DNA of 55,336 nucleotides, from assembly GCA_964403885.1 (NCBI GenBank), contig CAYOHY010000009.1:1-55336 (forward strand), given 5' to 3'. Made by a program: the position numbers and the translations under genes. The notes beneath the pieces are model-generated. The model did no database searches. It was not told the origin of the DNA and was given only the letters and a program-made list of their open reading frames with translations. The DNA is from CAYOHY01 sp964403885 (GTDB lineage: Bacteria > Actinomycetota > Coriobacteriia > Anaerosomatales > PHET01). Numbering within the stretch: the first letter of the stretch is position 1; each line of letters opens with the position of its first letter. Shown here one piece after another: positions 24,201-33,244 of the stretch.

Positions 24201-24888
24201 GCCTGAGATCGCATGGCGTACGGCGTTCTACAACGGAGGCCTGTCCCGCTCGGTCCGACATGCGGTCGAGCGCGCGTTTCGCAGTGGCGAGGTGCAGGCG
24301 GTCATCGCGACCAGCGCATTCGGCGAAGGCGTCAACATTCCTGATATCCGAAACGTGGTGCTCTACCACCTGCCCTTCAACGACGTCGAGTTCAACCAGA
24401 TGGCCGGTCGCGCCGGGCGTGACGGCGCCGCTTCACGCGTGCATCTGCTGTTCGGCGAGCGCGACGCGCGCATCAACGAGACCATCTTGTCCTCGCTTGC
24501 GCCCGAGCGAGACCACCTCGCTGTGCTCTATCGCGTCCTTCGAGACATCGCCGCCAAAGAAGGCGAGGGGTTCGAGATCACCAACGCCGAGCTCGCCGAG
24601 CGCTGCAAGGCGATCGACCGCTCCTGTCCCATCGACGACAAGGGTGTCTCGGCGTCTTTGGGCATCTTCCGAGACCTCGGACTGGTGACCGGAGAGGGGC
24701 ACGGCGCATACCGTCGGTTGACCTTCACTCCCTCGGCCGAGCGGATGGAACTCACGAGCAGCGTTCGCTACGCCGAAGGCCTTGACGAGATCGAGCAGTT
24801 CAAAGGGTTCAGGGAGTGGGTTCTCGGTTCATCGGCAGATGTGTTGCTCGAGCGCTTCAACCGTCCTATCCTGCCCACACGGTCCTGA
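21262..24888 (+). CDS. recJ: RecJ exonuclease fused to HIRAN domain and RecQ-like helicase
   Basis: At 1208 residues this is about twice a normal RecJ. Part 1 (to about 570) is complete RecJ: DHH phosphoesterase with FDLDG (92-96), Asp148 in VTVDCG, DHH (171-173) and VADIVPL; DHHA1 with ERFGGHEAAVG (about 414-424); and the OB domain. Part 2 (about 603-690) is a HIRAN domain (VTFEGRQEVLARL, QPDNPYDSAACALFDPHG, VGFLNRRLA). Part 3 (about 720-1080) is an SF2 helicase of RecQ type: ATGRGKS (764-770), DEAHH (869-873), TATA, and QMAGRAGRDG. A winged-helix-like tail follows, and the RecQ zinc cysteines are not seen. One reading frame; no frameshift. Likely a single-chain resection machine. Confidence 0.95.
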   Translation: MSTQCPQTPWSVAVVDEETVAALRRATGMSAIAARILAIRGVSDADEAARFLEPSLERDWLDPHLIPGMAEAADRVAAAVRAGERILVFGDFDLDGVSAAAVATRGLRALGADVRVMVPHRFTEGYGLGEASIARALTHEPSLVVTVDCGISSAVEVETLRSHGIDVVVTDHHEPGGLVPDAVSVANPKLDPDCPSRDLAGAGVSLKLVQAVGQRLGQPDAWKALVDLAMLGTVADIVPLTGENRSLVAAGVDAVRRRPRVAIAALCAVAAQSTASFTAESVAFGLAPRLNAAGRMADPVVALDLLLADDPLVAEDLARTLDEHNRLRQATEADLADAALALAKRVYDGQRALVLAGEGWHEGVKGIVASRVAQAYSVPTILFSIEDGVARGSGRSVGRVNLFEALNACAGLLERFGGHEAAVGLTLPADKLDAFSEALEAHLATLPAEQFATVLPVDAELALDDVSIELGAELALLEPFGHSNPRPLFAARSVFMNGREKVGKTGNHLKFLAYDGVASVPAIAFRCRDIDELIARDAAVDIAFGLEVDEWRGRKRAQLMIRDVVMRDGAPDAPAADLVDDLFARADEILAREEYAGIEEAPSFHTKLAGVTFEGRQEVLARLAPGAPLRLERQPDNPYDSAACALFDPHGAQVGFLNRRLAAALAPAIDAGVEYDVEVADVTGGEDGRTLGVNVIVSRRDATDSAEDRAADRAQRRSELAALPAEALDAELVRRFIGERSLHAAQAEALDALERGDNTLAVMATGRGKSLIFHLHAARTALRSGLASVFVYPLRALVADQAFHLDEVFTEVGLTVRVVTGETSPGDRAEAFGALRDGGLDIVLTTPEFLHFHAARFVEAGRVGFVVVDEAHHVGLSRAGHRPAYARLDEALLALGGPTVLAVTATASDDVAAQIKSTLSIETVILDPTVRDNLIIEDRRGATEKDAYIAALAAKGDKMVVYVNSRDASVRLARMLRKKVPEIAWRTAFYNGGLSRSVRHAVERAFRSGEVQAVIATSAFGEGVNIPDIRNVVLYHLPFNDVEFNQMAGRAGRDGAASRVHLLFGERDARINETILSSLAPERDHLAVLYRVLRDIAAKEGEGFEITNAELAERCKAIDRSCPIDDKGVSASLGIFRDLGLVTGEGHGAYRRLTFTPSAERMELTSSVRYAEGLDEIEQFKGFREWVLGSSADVLLERFNRPILPTRS

Positions 24889-24915
24889 CAGACTTCGCCG
24901 CGAGAGGCCTTCCGC

Positions 24916-27125
<2,210 letters not shown>

Positions 27126-27129
<4 letters not shown>

Positions 27130-28412
27130 CCCGCCACCACGATGTTGCGCCCGCTGTCCTTTGCCACGTAGAGGGCGGCGTCGGCGCGACTGACCAGTCG
27201 TTCTGCGGTGTCGTCGGGCTCTGAGAGCGCGGTCCCGCCGCTCACCGTCGTACGTATCTCGATGCCCATGCACGCGATAGGCTCGGACTGGACGGCGCTC
27301 CTGAGCCGCTCGGCGAGGGCCGCGAGTCCGGGCGCGTCGATCTCCGGTGCCACGACCAAGAACTCCTCGCCCCCAAAGCGGCCCACCAGGTCGTACTCGC
27401 GGACCGTGGATGCGAGGGTGTGGGCCACCTCGGCAAGCACAGCGTCTCCGGTGGCGTGACCGTGATCGTCGTTCACGCGCTTGAAGAAGTCGATGTCGAA
27501 CATGACCACGCCCAACGGCTTGCCGTCGCGCTTCGCCCTGGCAAGCTCGGTCTCGAGCCTCGCGACCACGGCGCGACGGTTGGCGATGCGCGTCAGCTCG
27601 TCGGTCGTTGCGACCTCGCGCAAGCGGTCCTCGGAGGCGTCGACGCGCAGTGCGAGCCGGTACACCATGAGGTAGACGCCCACCTGCGTGGCGAGCATGA
27701 CGATGAACCACAACGCCGATAGTTGCCATGCGCTGCGGCTGAGGGTCGCGTCGACCGAGGTCAGCGGCACGCTCACCGATATGGCCCCGCGCACGTCGCC
27801 CACGCGATAGCCTTGGGAGCCGTGGCAGCGCAGACACGACGCATCGGTGATCAGTGGGCGCATCATGCGATAGGCTCGCACGTCGCCATCGGCCTGGATG
27901 CGCCCGACGGCCGACCGGTCGGTCGCGAAGCCGTTGAGCACCTCCCGCTCCCACGCGTCAGGGCGATGCGCCGGGTTGACGGGGTCGAGGCTCGTCATGC
28001 GGAACGTGACGCCGTCTTGGGCGGAGACGATGCGCGAGATCTCCTCGGTCATCGCGGACGGGTTGCGCAACGTGAGCTTCTGGCCGCTCACGGTGGTGGT
28101 GTCGGCGTCCACGCCCAGCTTTGTGAGATAGGGGTTCGTGGTGGTGTGCGCGTCGACGGGCACCCAGGTGCCGCCGTGCGAGGCGTTCCATGCGCGCGTG
28201 GCCACGATAAGGTCGATGTAGGAGGTGGCCTGTTCGGTGACGGCATCGTAGGCGAGGCTGCGCGTCCTCAGGTAGATGCCGAACATGATCATGGTGGTGA
28301 AGATCGCCAGCACAAGGCCGATCCTGATCGCGAAGGTGCGAACGTGGGTCGAGCGGCCAAACAGGGGAGTCTGTTGGTCACCCACCTGTGGCCTCGTCTC
28401 CTCCGGTGGCAT
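27126..28412 (-). CDS. Membrane diguanylate cyclase with haem-motif sensor
   Basis: The protein makes the second messenger c-di-GMP. Domains: membrane helix at about 31-50; an external sensor of the DUF3365/Tll0287-like type, with one CLRCH haem-c-binding motif (193-197); a second helix (about 232-252); and a GGDEF domain with the active site GGEEF (347-351). The product-inhibition site R-x-x-D (338-341) lies five residues before it, so feedback control is expected. A CxxCH sensor suggests redox or gas sensing. Two starts are possible, ATG 28412 and GTG 28430; neither has a clear ribosome-binding site. It overlaps the end of rel by four bases, convergently. Confidence 0.92.
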
Positions 28413-28421
28413 CTGCAGCGA

Positions 28422-28427
28422 TACAAT
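28422..28427 (+). promoter_or_regulatory. -10 box upstream of MBL-fold gene
   Basis: TACAAT, with a 64-base leader before the GTG at 28492. It overlaps the start region of the divergent diguanylate cyclase gene. No good -35 match. Confidence 0.4.
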
Positions 28428-28491
28428 CACGCTTGTCCCGCGCGGATTTCGGACGCGAGATATCAGTCAGTATCTACCGAAAGGTATCGGC

Positions 28492-29139
28492 GTGCACGTG
28501 CTGCGGCTACAGGTGGGACCGCTCGAGGCCAACTGCTGGGTGGTCGCCGCGCGCGTCGGTGAGCCCGCGATCGTCATCGACCCCGGTGGTGACGCCCCGG
28601 TGATCCTGGCCGAGCTCGCGGGCGCGACGGTGTCCGCCGTGGTCCTCACCCACGGCCACTTCGACCACCTGGGCGCTGCGGCCGAGGTGGTCGCGGCCAC
28701 GGGGGCCCCGCTGCTCGTCCACGAGGCCGACGCCGCGCGAATCACGTCGGACGAGGCTCACGGGACCGGCGGTGCGATGTTCGGGTTCGATGGACTCGTC
28801 GCGCCACCCGCCGACCGCCTCTTGCGAGACGGTGACGCGGTGGTCTCGGGTGACTTGAAGCTCACGGTTCTGCACACGCCCGGCCACACTCCGGGCGGGA
28901 TCTGCCTGTTCGCCGAGGACCCCGACGGTGGCGCGCCGCATCTGTTCACCGGAGACACCCTCTTCGCGCTCAGCGTGGGCCGCACCGACTTCCCCGGCGG
29001 CGACGCGCGCGCGTTGTCCACGTCGATCGCGCGTAAGTTCACCGCGCTGCCCGAGGCCACGCTCGTCCATCCCGGTCACGGGCCGGACTCCACCATCGGT
29101 CGCGAGGCGAGGCTCAACCCGTTCTGGCCTCGCGCCTAG
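28492..29139 (+). CDS. MBL-fold metallohydrolase (glyoxalase II-like)
   Basis: A 215-residue metallo-beta-lactamase fold protein with the full metal site: THGHFDHLGA (HxHxDH), HTPGHTPGGIC, TGDTLFALSVGRTDFPGGD and VHPGHGPDSTIG. The length and RTDFPGGD motif are those of the small hydroxyacylglutathione-hydrolase-like group found next to hisS in many Gram-positives; substrate unknown. The GTG at 28492 is chosen because GLEAN-like sequence (LQVGPLEANCWVV) begins right after; AAAGG lies upstream. The frame is open further upstream but would run through the promoter. Confidence 0.9.
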   Translation: MHVLRLQVGPLEANCWVVAARVGEPAIVIDPGGDAPVILAELAGATVSAVVLTHGHFDHLGAAAEVVAATGAPLLVHEADAARITSDEAHGTGGAMFGFDGLVAPPADRLLRDGDAVVSGDLKLTVLHTPGHTPGGICLFAEDPDGGAPHLFTGDTLFALSVGRTDFPGGDARALSTSIARKFTALPEATLVHPGHGPDSTIGREARLNPFWPRA

Positions 29140-29175
29140 GCGCCGGGCGCATAGCGCCGCACGTGCCGCTCGCGG

Positions 29176-29181
29176 TACACT
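29176..29181 (+). promoter_or_regulatory. -10 box of hisS promoter
   Basis: TACACT in the context CGGTACACT, 45 bases before hisS; identical in context to the elements before fhs and the 6S RNA. Confidence 0.5.
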
Positions 29182-29226
29182 CCTGCACTGCACCCATCAC
29201 CTCGCACGGAAGGTCACCCTCGCGCC

Positions 29227-30507
29227 GTGAGCACCAACTATCGCGCCCCCAAGGGCACCGCAGACATGCTCGGCGACACCGCTCGCGCGTGGGAGCATCT
29301 CCTCAGGACCGCCCAAGAGCTGTTCTCCCGCTACGGCTACGAGCCGATCTACACGCCGTTGTTCGAGCACACCGAGGTCTTCTCGCGCGGTATCGGCGAG
29401 GCGACCGACATCGTGGGCAAGGAGATGTACACCTTCGCCGACAAGGGCGACCGCTCCATCACGCTGCGCCCCGAGGGGACCGCGAGCGTCGTTCGCGCCT
29501 CCCTCGAGCACAACCTCACCGCCAACGGGCAGTCGGCCAAGCTCTACTACGCCGGCCCCATGTTTCGCTATGAGCGTCCGCAGAAGGGCCGCATGCGCCA
29601 GTTCTGGCAGATCGGCGCCGAGGCGCTCAACATGCCTGAGCCCAGCGTCGACGCCGAGGTGATCGTCATGCTGTGGCGCTTCTTCGAGGCGGTCGGCATC
29701 CCCGCCGACAACATGCGGCTGCTGCTGAACTCGATGGGCGACGAGAGCTGCCGTCCGGCGTATCGCGAGAAGGTCGCCGGGTTCATCCGCGCCAACGCCG
29801 ACAGCCTGTGCGAGGAGTGCAATCGCCGCGCCGAGACCAACCCGCTGCGCGCGTTCGACTGCAAGAACCCGGGCTGTCAGGTCGTGATGGCCGAGGCCCC
29901 GCTCCTCCGAGACGAGCTGTGCGACGACTGTGCGGCGCACTACGCGGCCGTGAAGCGCTCGCTCGACGCTCTCGACATCCCGTACATCGAAGAACCCAAG
30001 CTCGTGCGTGGTCTCGACTACTACACGCGCACCGTGTTCGAGGTGCAGGCCGACGCCGGCTTGGGATCGCAAAACGCCATCGGCGGCGGTGGGCGCTACG
30101 ACCGTCTGATGGAGCAGTATGGCGGCCCCGCGACGCCCGGGCTCGGCTTCGCCCTCGGCTTCGAGCGCACCCTGCTCGCCATGCAGGCCGCAGGTGCCGC
30201 GGTCGCGTCACCGGCGCGCTCCCAGGTCTATGTCGCCGCGGTGGATGCGGGGACTCGTGACGCCGTGTTCGACCTGTGTGCCTCCCTGCGAGACGCAGGC
30301 GTGGCGGCCGACTGCGACCACCAGGCGCGCTCGCTCAAGGCGCAGTTCAAACAGGCCGACCGTCTCGGCGCACGGTTCGTCGTGGTCGTGGGACCCGATG
30401 AGCTGGTCGCAGGACAGGTCGTTCTTCGCGACATGGGAACGAAAGAAGAGACCCGCATCCCCGTCGATGGCGCCGCAGGTGCCGTCGCGGAAGCGCTTTC
30501 CCGCTAG
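29227..30507 (+). CDS. hisS: Histidine-tRNA ligase
   Basis: Class II aminoacyl-tRNA synthetase, 426 residues, full length. Seen: N-terminal APKGTADMLG, motif 2 FRYERPQKGRMRQFWQ, the histidine-binding LVRGLDYYTRTVFEV, GGGGRYDRLMEQYGG, and motif 3 GLGFALGFERTLLA, followed by the anticodon-binding domain. The GTG start has GGAAGG upstream. It is followed by aspS 50 bases later, the classical hisS-aspS pair. A nine-bp hairpin with one mismatch (30518-30538) lies between them and may modulate readthrough. Confidence 0.97.
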   Translation: MSTNYRAPKGTADMLGDTARAWEHLLRTAQELFSRYGYEPIYTPLFEHTEVFSRGIGEATDIVGKEMYTFADKGDRSITLRPEGTASVVRASLEHNLTANGQSAKLYYAGPMFRYERPQKGRMRQFWQIGAEALNMPEPSVDAEVIVMLWRFFEAVGIPADNMRLLLNSMGDESCRPAYREKVAGFIRANADSLCEECNRRAETNPLRAFDCKNPGCQVVMAEAPLLRDELCDDCAAHYAAVKRSLDALDIPYIEEPKLVRGLDYYTRTVFEVQADAGLGSQNAIGGGGRYDRLMEQYGGPATPGLGFALGFERTLLAMQAAGAAVASPARSQVYVAAVDAGTRDAVFDLCASLRDAGVAADCDHQARSLKAQFKQADRLGARFVVVVGPDELVAGQVVLRDMGTKEETRIPVDGAAGAVAEALSR

Positions 30508-30557
30508 CAACGCAATCGGCACCGGAGGATCCGGCGCCCAGACCCCGGAAGGTACAC

Positions 30558-32327
30558 ATGCTCGACGGACGATACTCAATGCGCTCGCACACCGCCGGTT
30601 CGCTCTCAGCGGCCTCGGTGGGGGAGCAGGTTCGGCTCACCGGCTGGGTGGGCAAGCGTCGTGACCACGGCGGGCTGATCTTCATCGACCTGCGTGACCG
30701 CAGCGGTGTGGTCCAGTGCGTCTTCCACCCCGATGACTCCGGTGCCGCGTTCGTCACCGCCGAGACGGTCCGCCCTGAGTGGGTCGTCTTGCTCGACGGC
30801 ACCGTGCGCCTTCGTCCCGAGGGCACGGAGAACCCGGGCATGGCCACCGGTGAGGTCGAGGTCGTCATCACCGGCGCCACGGTGCTGAACCGTGCCGAGA
30901 CCCCGCCGTTCGAGATCGAGGCCGGCATCGAGACCGACGAGCTGACGCGCCTCAAGTGGCGCTACCTCGACATCCGCCGCCCCGAGGTGTTCTCGGCGCT
31001 CAAGCTGCGCGACCGCGTGACCCAGCGCTTCCGCAAGGCGCTCGAGCACCGCGGCTTCATGGAGGTTGAGACGCCCATCCTCACCAAGTCCACCCCCGAG
31101 GGCGCGCGTGACTTCATCGTCCCCAGCCGCCTGAACGCCGGCAAGTTCTATGCGTTGCCGCAGTCGCCGCAGCTGTTCAAGCAGCTGCTCATGGTGGGCG
31201 GCATCGAGCGCTACTACCAGATCGCGCGCTGCTTCCGCGATGAGGACCTCCGCGCCGATCGTCAGCCCGAGTTCACCCAGGTCGACATCGAGATGTCGTT
31301 CGTGGAGATGGACGACGTGCTCCAGATGATGGAGGACGTCATGCGCGAGGTCATGCACGAGGCCGGCCACGACCTGCCGCTCCCGCTTCCGCGCATCACC
31401 TACACCGAGGCCATGGAGCGCTACGGCTCCGATCGCCCGGACACCCGCTTCGGCCTCGAGCTCGTGGACGTGTCCGACGTCTTCGCCGCCTCCGAGTTCA
31501 AGGTCTTCGCCGGTGCGCTCGCCGCGGGCGGCGCCATCAAGGCGCTCAACGCCAAGGGCGCCGGTGACTGGAGCCGCGGTCGTATCGACGCGCTCAACCA
31601 GCTCGCGATCGACTCGGGCGCGAAGGGTCTCGCGTGGGTCGCGTTCACCTCGGAGGGCGAGGTCAAGAGCCCGGTCGCGAAGTTCTTCACGGACGCCGAG
31701 ATGGACGCGTTCAAGACGGCGGTCGCCGCCGAGCCGGGCGACCTGGTGTGCATGGTCGCCGACAAGCGCGCGCTCGCCAACGAGGTGCTCGGCACGCTGC
31801 GTCTCAAGCTTGCCGATGAGCTCGGCATCGAGCGCACCGGGTTCGAGACCCTGTGGGTCGTCGACTTCCCGATGTTCAAGTACGACGAGGAGGAGGGTCG
31901 CTGGTCTGCCAACCACCACCCGTTCACCCGTCCGTTCGACGAGCACATCGAGCTGCTCGAGTCCGATCCCGGCGCGGTGCTCAGCTACGCGTACGACCTG
32001 TGCATGAACGGCTACGAGATCGGCGGTGGCACGCTGCGTATGCACGATCCCGCGCTGCAGCATCGAGTCCTTCGCGCGATCGGCCTGTCCGAGGAGGAGG
32101 CCACCACGCAGTTCGGCTTCCTGCTCGAGGCGCTCGCCTTCGGTGCGCCCCCGCACGGCGGCATCGCTTTGGGCCTGGACCGTCTGGTCATGCTGTTGGC
32201 CGGCGCGCACTCGATCCGGGACGTCATCGCGTTTCCCAAGACGAGCTCGGGCGGCGATCCGATGACGTCGGCTCCCGATGCTGTCAGCGCTCGCCAGCTC
32301 AAGGACGTGCATCTCAAGGTGGACTAG
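30558..32327 (+). CDS. aspS: Aspartate-tRNA ligase, bacterial type
   Basis: Class II synthetase, 589 residues. The N-terminal OB anticodon domain (VRLTGWVGKRRDHGGLIFID) is followed by motif 1, motif 2 in FRDEDLRADRQPEFTQ, the bacterial GAD insertion (about 285-420) and motif 3 APPHGGIALGLDRLVML. The ATG at 30558 has GGAAGG upstream. Whether the enzyme also charges tRNA-Asn cannot be told by eye. A terminator at 32353-32386 follows, and then the 6S RNA, as in Bacillus. Confidence 0.97.
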   Translation: MLDGRYSMRSHTAGSLSAASVGEQVRLTGWVGKRRDHGGLIFIDLRDRSGVVQCVFHPDDSGAAFVTAETVRPEWVVLLDGTVRLRPEGTENPGMATGEVEVVITGATVLNRAETPPFEIEAGIETDELTRLKWRYLDIRRPEVFSALKLRDRVTQRFRKALEHRGFMEVETPILTKSTPEGARDFIVPSRLNAGKFYALPQSPQLFKQLLMVGGIERYYQIARCFRDEDLRADRQPEFTQVDIEMSFVEMDDVLQMMEDVMREVMHEAGHDLPLPLPRITYTEAMERYGSDRPDTRFGLELVDVSDVFAASEFKVFAGALAAGGAIKALNAKGAGDWSRGRIDALNQLAIDSGAKGLAWVAFTSEGEVKSPVAKFFTDAEMDAFKTAVAAEPGDLVCMVADKRALANEVLGTLRLKLADELGIERTGFETLWVVDFPMFKYDEEEGRWSANHHPFTRPFDEHIELLESDPGAVLSYAYDLCMNGYEIGGGTLRMHDPALQHRVLRAIGLSEEEATTQFGFLLEALAFGAPPHGGIALGLDRLVMLLAGAHSIRDVIAFPKTSSGGDPMTSAPDAVSARQLKDVHLKVD

Positions 32328-32352
32328 CGTCCGGTCTTGTACGTTGGCTCTT

Positions 32353-32386
32353 ACGAAGGGCATCGGCCTCGGTCGGTGTCCTTCGT
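32353..32386 (+). terminator. Terminator after aspS
   Basis: ACGAAGG (32353-32359) pairs with CCTTCGT (32380-32386), and eight further pairs (several wobbles) continue to a CTCG loop, a 15-bp hairpin 25 bases after the aspS stop. Confidence 0.75.
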
Positions 32387-32408
32387 CACGTTCATGGCAG
32401 ATGTGCGG

Positions 32409-32438
32409 TTGTTGTACGGGCGTTGCCAGCGGTACACT
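32409..32438 (+). promoter_or_regulatory. Promoter of 6S RNA
   Basis: TTGTTG (32409-32414) and TACACT (32433-32438, context CGGTACACT) are spaced 18 bp. Expected start near 32445, exactly where the RNA's closing helix begins. Confidence 0.6.
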
Positions 32439-32445
32439 TCACTCA

Positions 32446-32616
32446 GGCTTCGCCTTGCTAGTAGCCCGGCATATACGGTCGAACCAACACTTCTCGTTCG
32501 GGAGCCTCACATTTCGAGGCGGACAGGTATCCCCTTCGGGGGAAGCTGGAAGTCTCGGTGCGGGCACCCACCTGCCAAGGCAGGTTCACCAAGCCGGGCT
32601 GCGGCAAGGCGGGGCA
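32446..32616 (+). ncRNA. ssrS: 6S RNA
   Basis: The 315-base gap between aspS and the next gene holds a structured RNA of about 170 bases. Its ends pair: 32447-32458 with 32604-32615 (12 bp, wobbles included), and inward GCCCGGC (32464-32470) with GCCGGGC (32593-32599), separated by an internal loop. Inside are a CCCC-TTCG-GGGG hairpin (32531-32542), ACTTC/GAAGT pairing (32489-32493 with 32549-32553), and a 3' hairpin ACCTGC/GCAGGT followed by TTCACC, like the 3' strand of known 6S RNAs. 6S RNA mimics an open promoter and binds the housekeeping polymerase. In Bacillus the 6S gene bsrA also follows aspS near the rarA homologue. Ends are approximate. Confidence 0.85.
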
Positions 32617-32642
32617 TATACGTCGCACTTGGAGGCAGCAGC

Positions 32643-33239
32643 ATGCGCAGACTCGTCGCAGTACTCGTCGTAGCACTTCTCGCGTTCTCGCTCGCCGGAT
32701 GCGGCGGAGGCGGGGAAGAGACGCCGCCGGCAGAGCAGGCCCCGGCCGAGACGCCGGCCGCACCGCCGGCGAGCACCGGCCAGCCGGTCGAGAATCCCAT
32801 CGCGGATCGTTCGGCCGTCGAGAGCCCCACCTTCGAGCCGTTCCCCACGGGCGAGGTCGTGCCAAGCACCATCGCCTCGCGCGTCGCGGAAGGGCAGCCC
32901 ATGCTGCTCATGTTCGTCGACGGGTCCCAGAAGGACACCGATGAGCTGCGCGGCCAGGTGGACGCGGCGATCAAGAAGAACCAAGGTGTCGTCGATCTCG
33001 TGACCTACGACCTTGGCAAGTACGCGGCGGTCGACGCGAGCGGCAACGTGGTCGTCTCGGCCTCGTCGCTCACCAAGGACGAGGATGCGAAGCAGGCGGT
33101 CCTGCTCGCCCATGAGCTTGGCGTCAACTTCACGCCCTACATCCTCATCGTCGACGACCAGGGCTACATCATCTTCCGCAACCGCGGATACATCGATTCG
33201 GCACTGCTCGACCGACAGCTCCTGCGCACAGCCGAGTAG
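32643..33239 (+). CDS. Lipoprotein with thioredoxin-like fold lacking CxxC
   Basis: The 198-residue product has a lipoprotein signal (LAFSLAGC, lipid on Cys20), a Pro/Ala/Glu linker to about residue 60, and a C-terminal domain resembling thioredoxin: PMLLMFVDGSQK, a helix, VVDLVTYDL, then GVNFTPYILIVDDQG with the typical cis-Pro position and a closing helix. The usual CxxC after the first strand is G-S-Q-K (94-97), so it cannot act as a dithiol oxidoreductase. Function unknown. The ATG at 32643 has GGAGG eight bases upstream; it lies just after the 6S RNA, so that transcript may run into it. It ends five bases before rarA. Confidence 0.82.
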   Translation: MRRLVAVLVVALLAFSLAGCGGGGEETPPAEQAPAETPAAPPASTGQPVENPIADRSAVESPTFEPFPTGEVVPSTIASRVAEGQPMLLMFVDGSQKDTDELRGQVDAAIKKNQGVVDLVTYDLGKYAAVDASGNVVVSASSLTKDEDAKQAVLLAHELGVNFTPYILIVDDQGYIIFRNRGYIDSALLDRQLLRTAE

Positions 33240-33244
33240 CCCGC

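Noticed and set aside
29139..29158. GGCGC/GCGCC repeats after the MBL gene as a terminator
   Set aside because: Stem only five bp and no T tract; too weak to call.
30518..30538. Hairpin between hisS and aspS as a terminator or T-box remnant
   Set aside because: A nine-bp stem with one mismatch, no T tract, and no T-box specifier or antiterminator elements; at most a weak attenuator.
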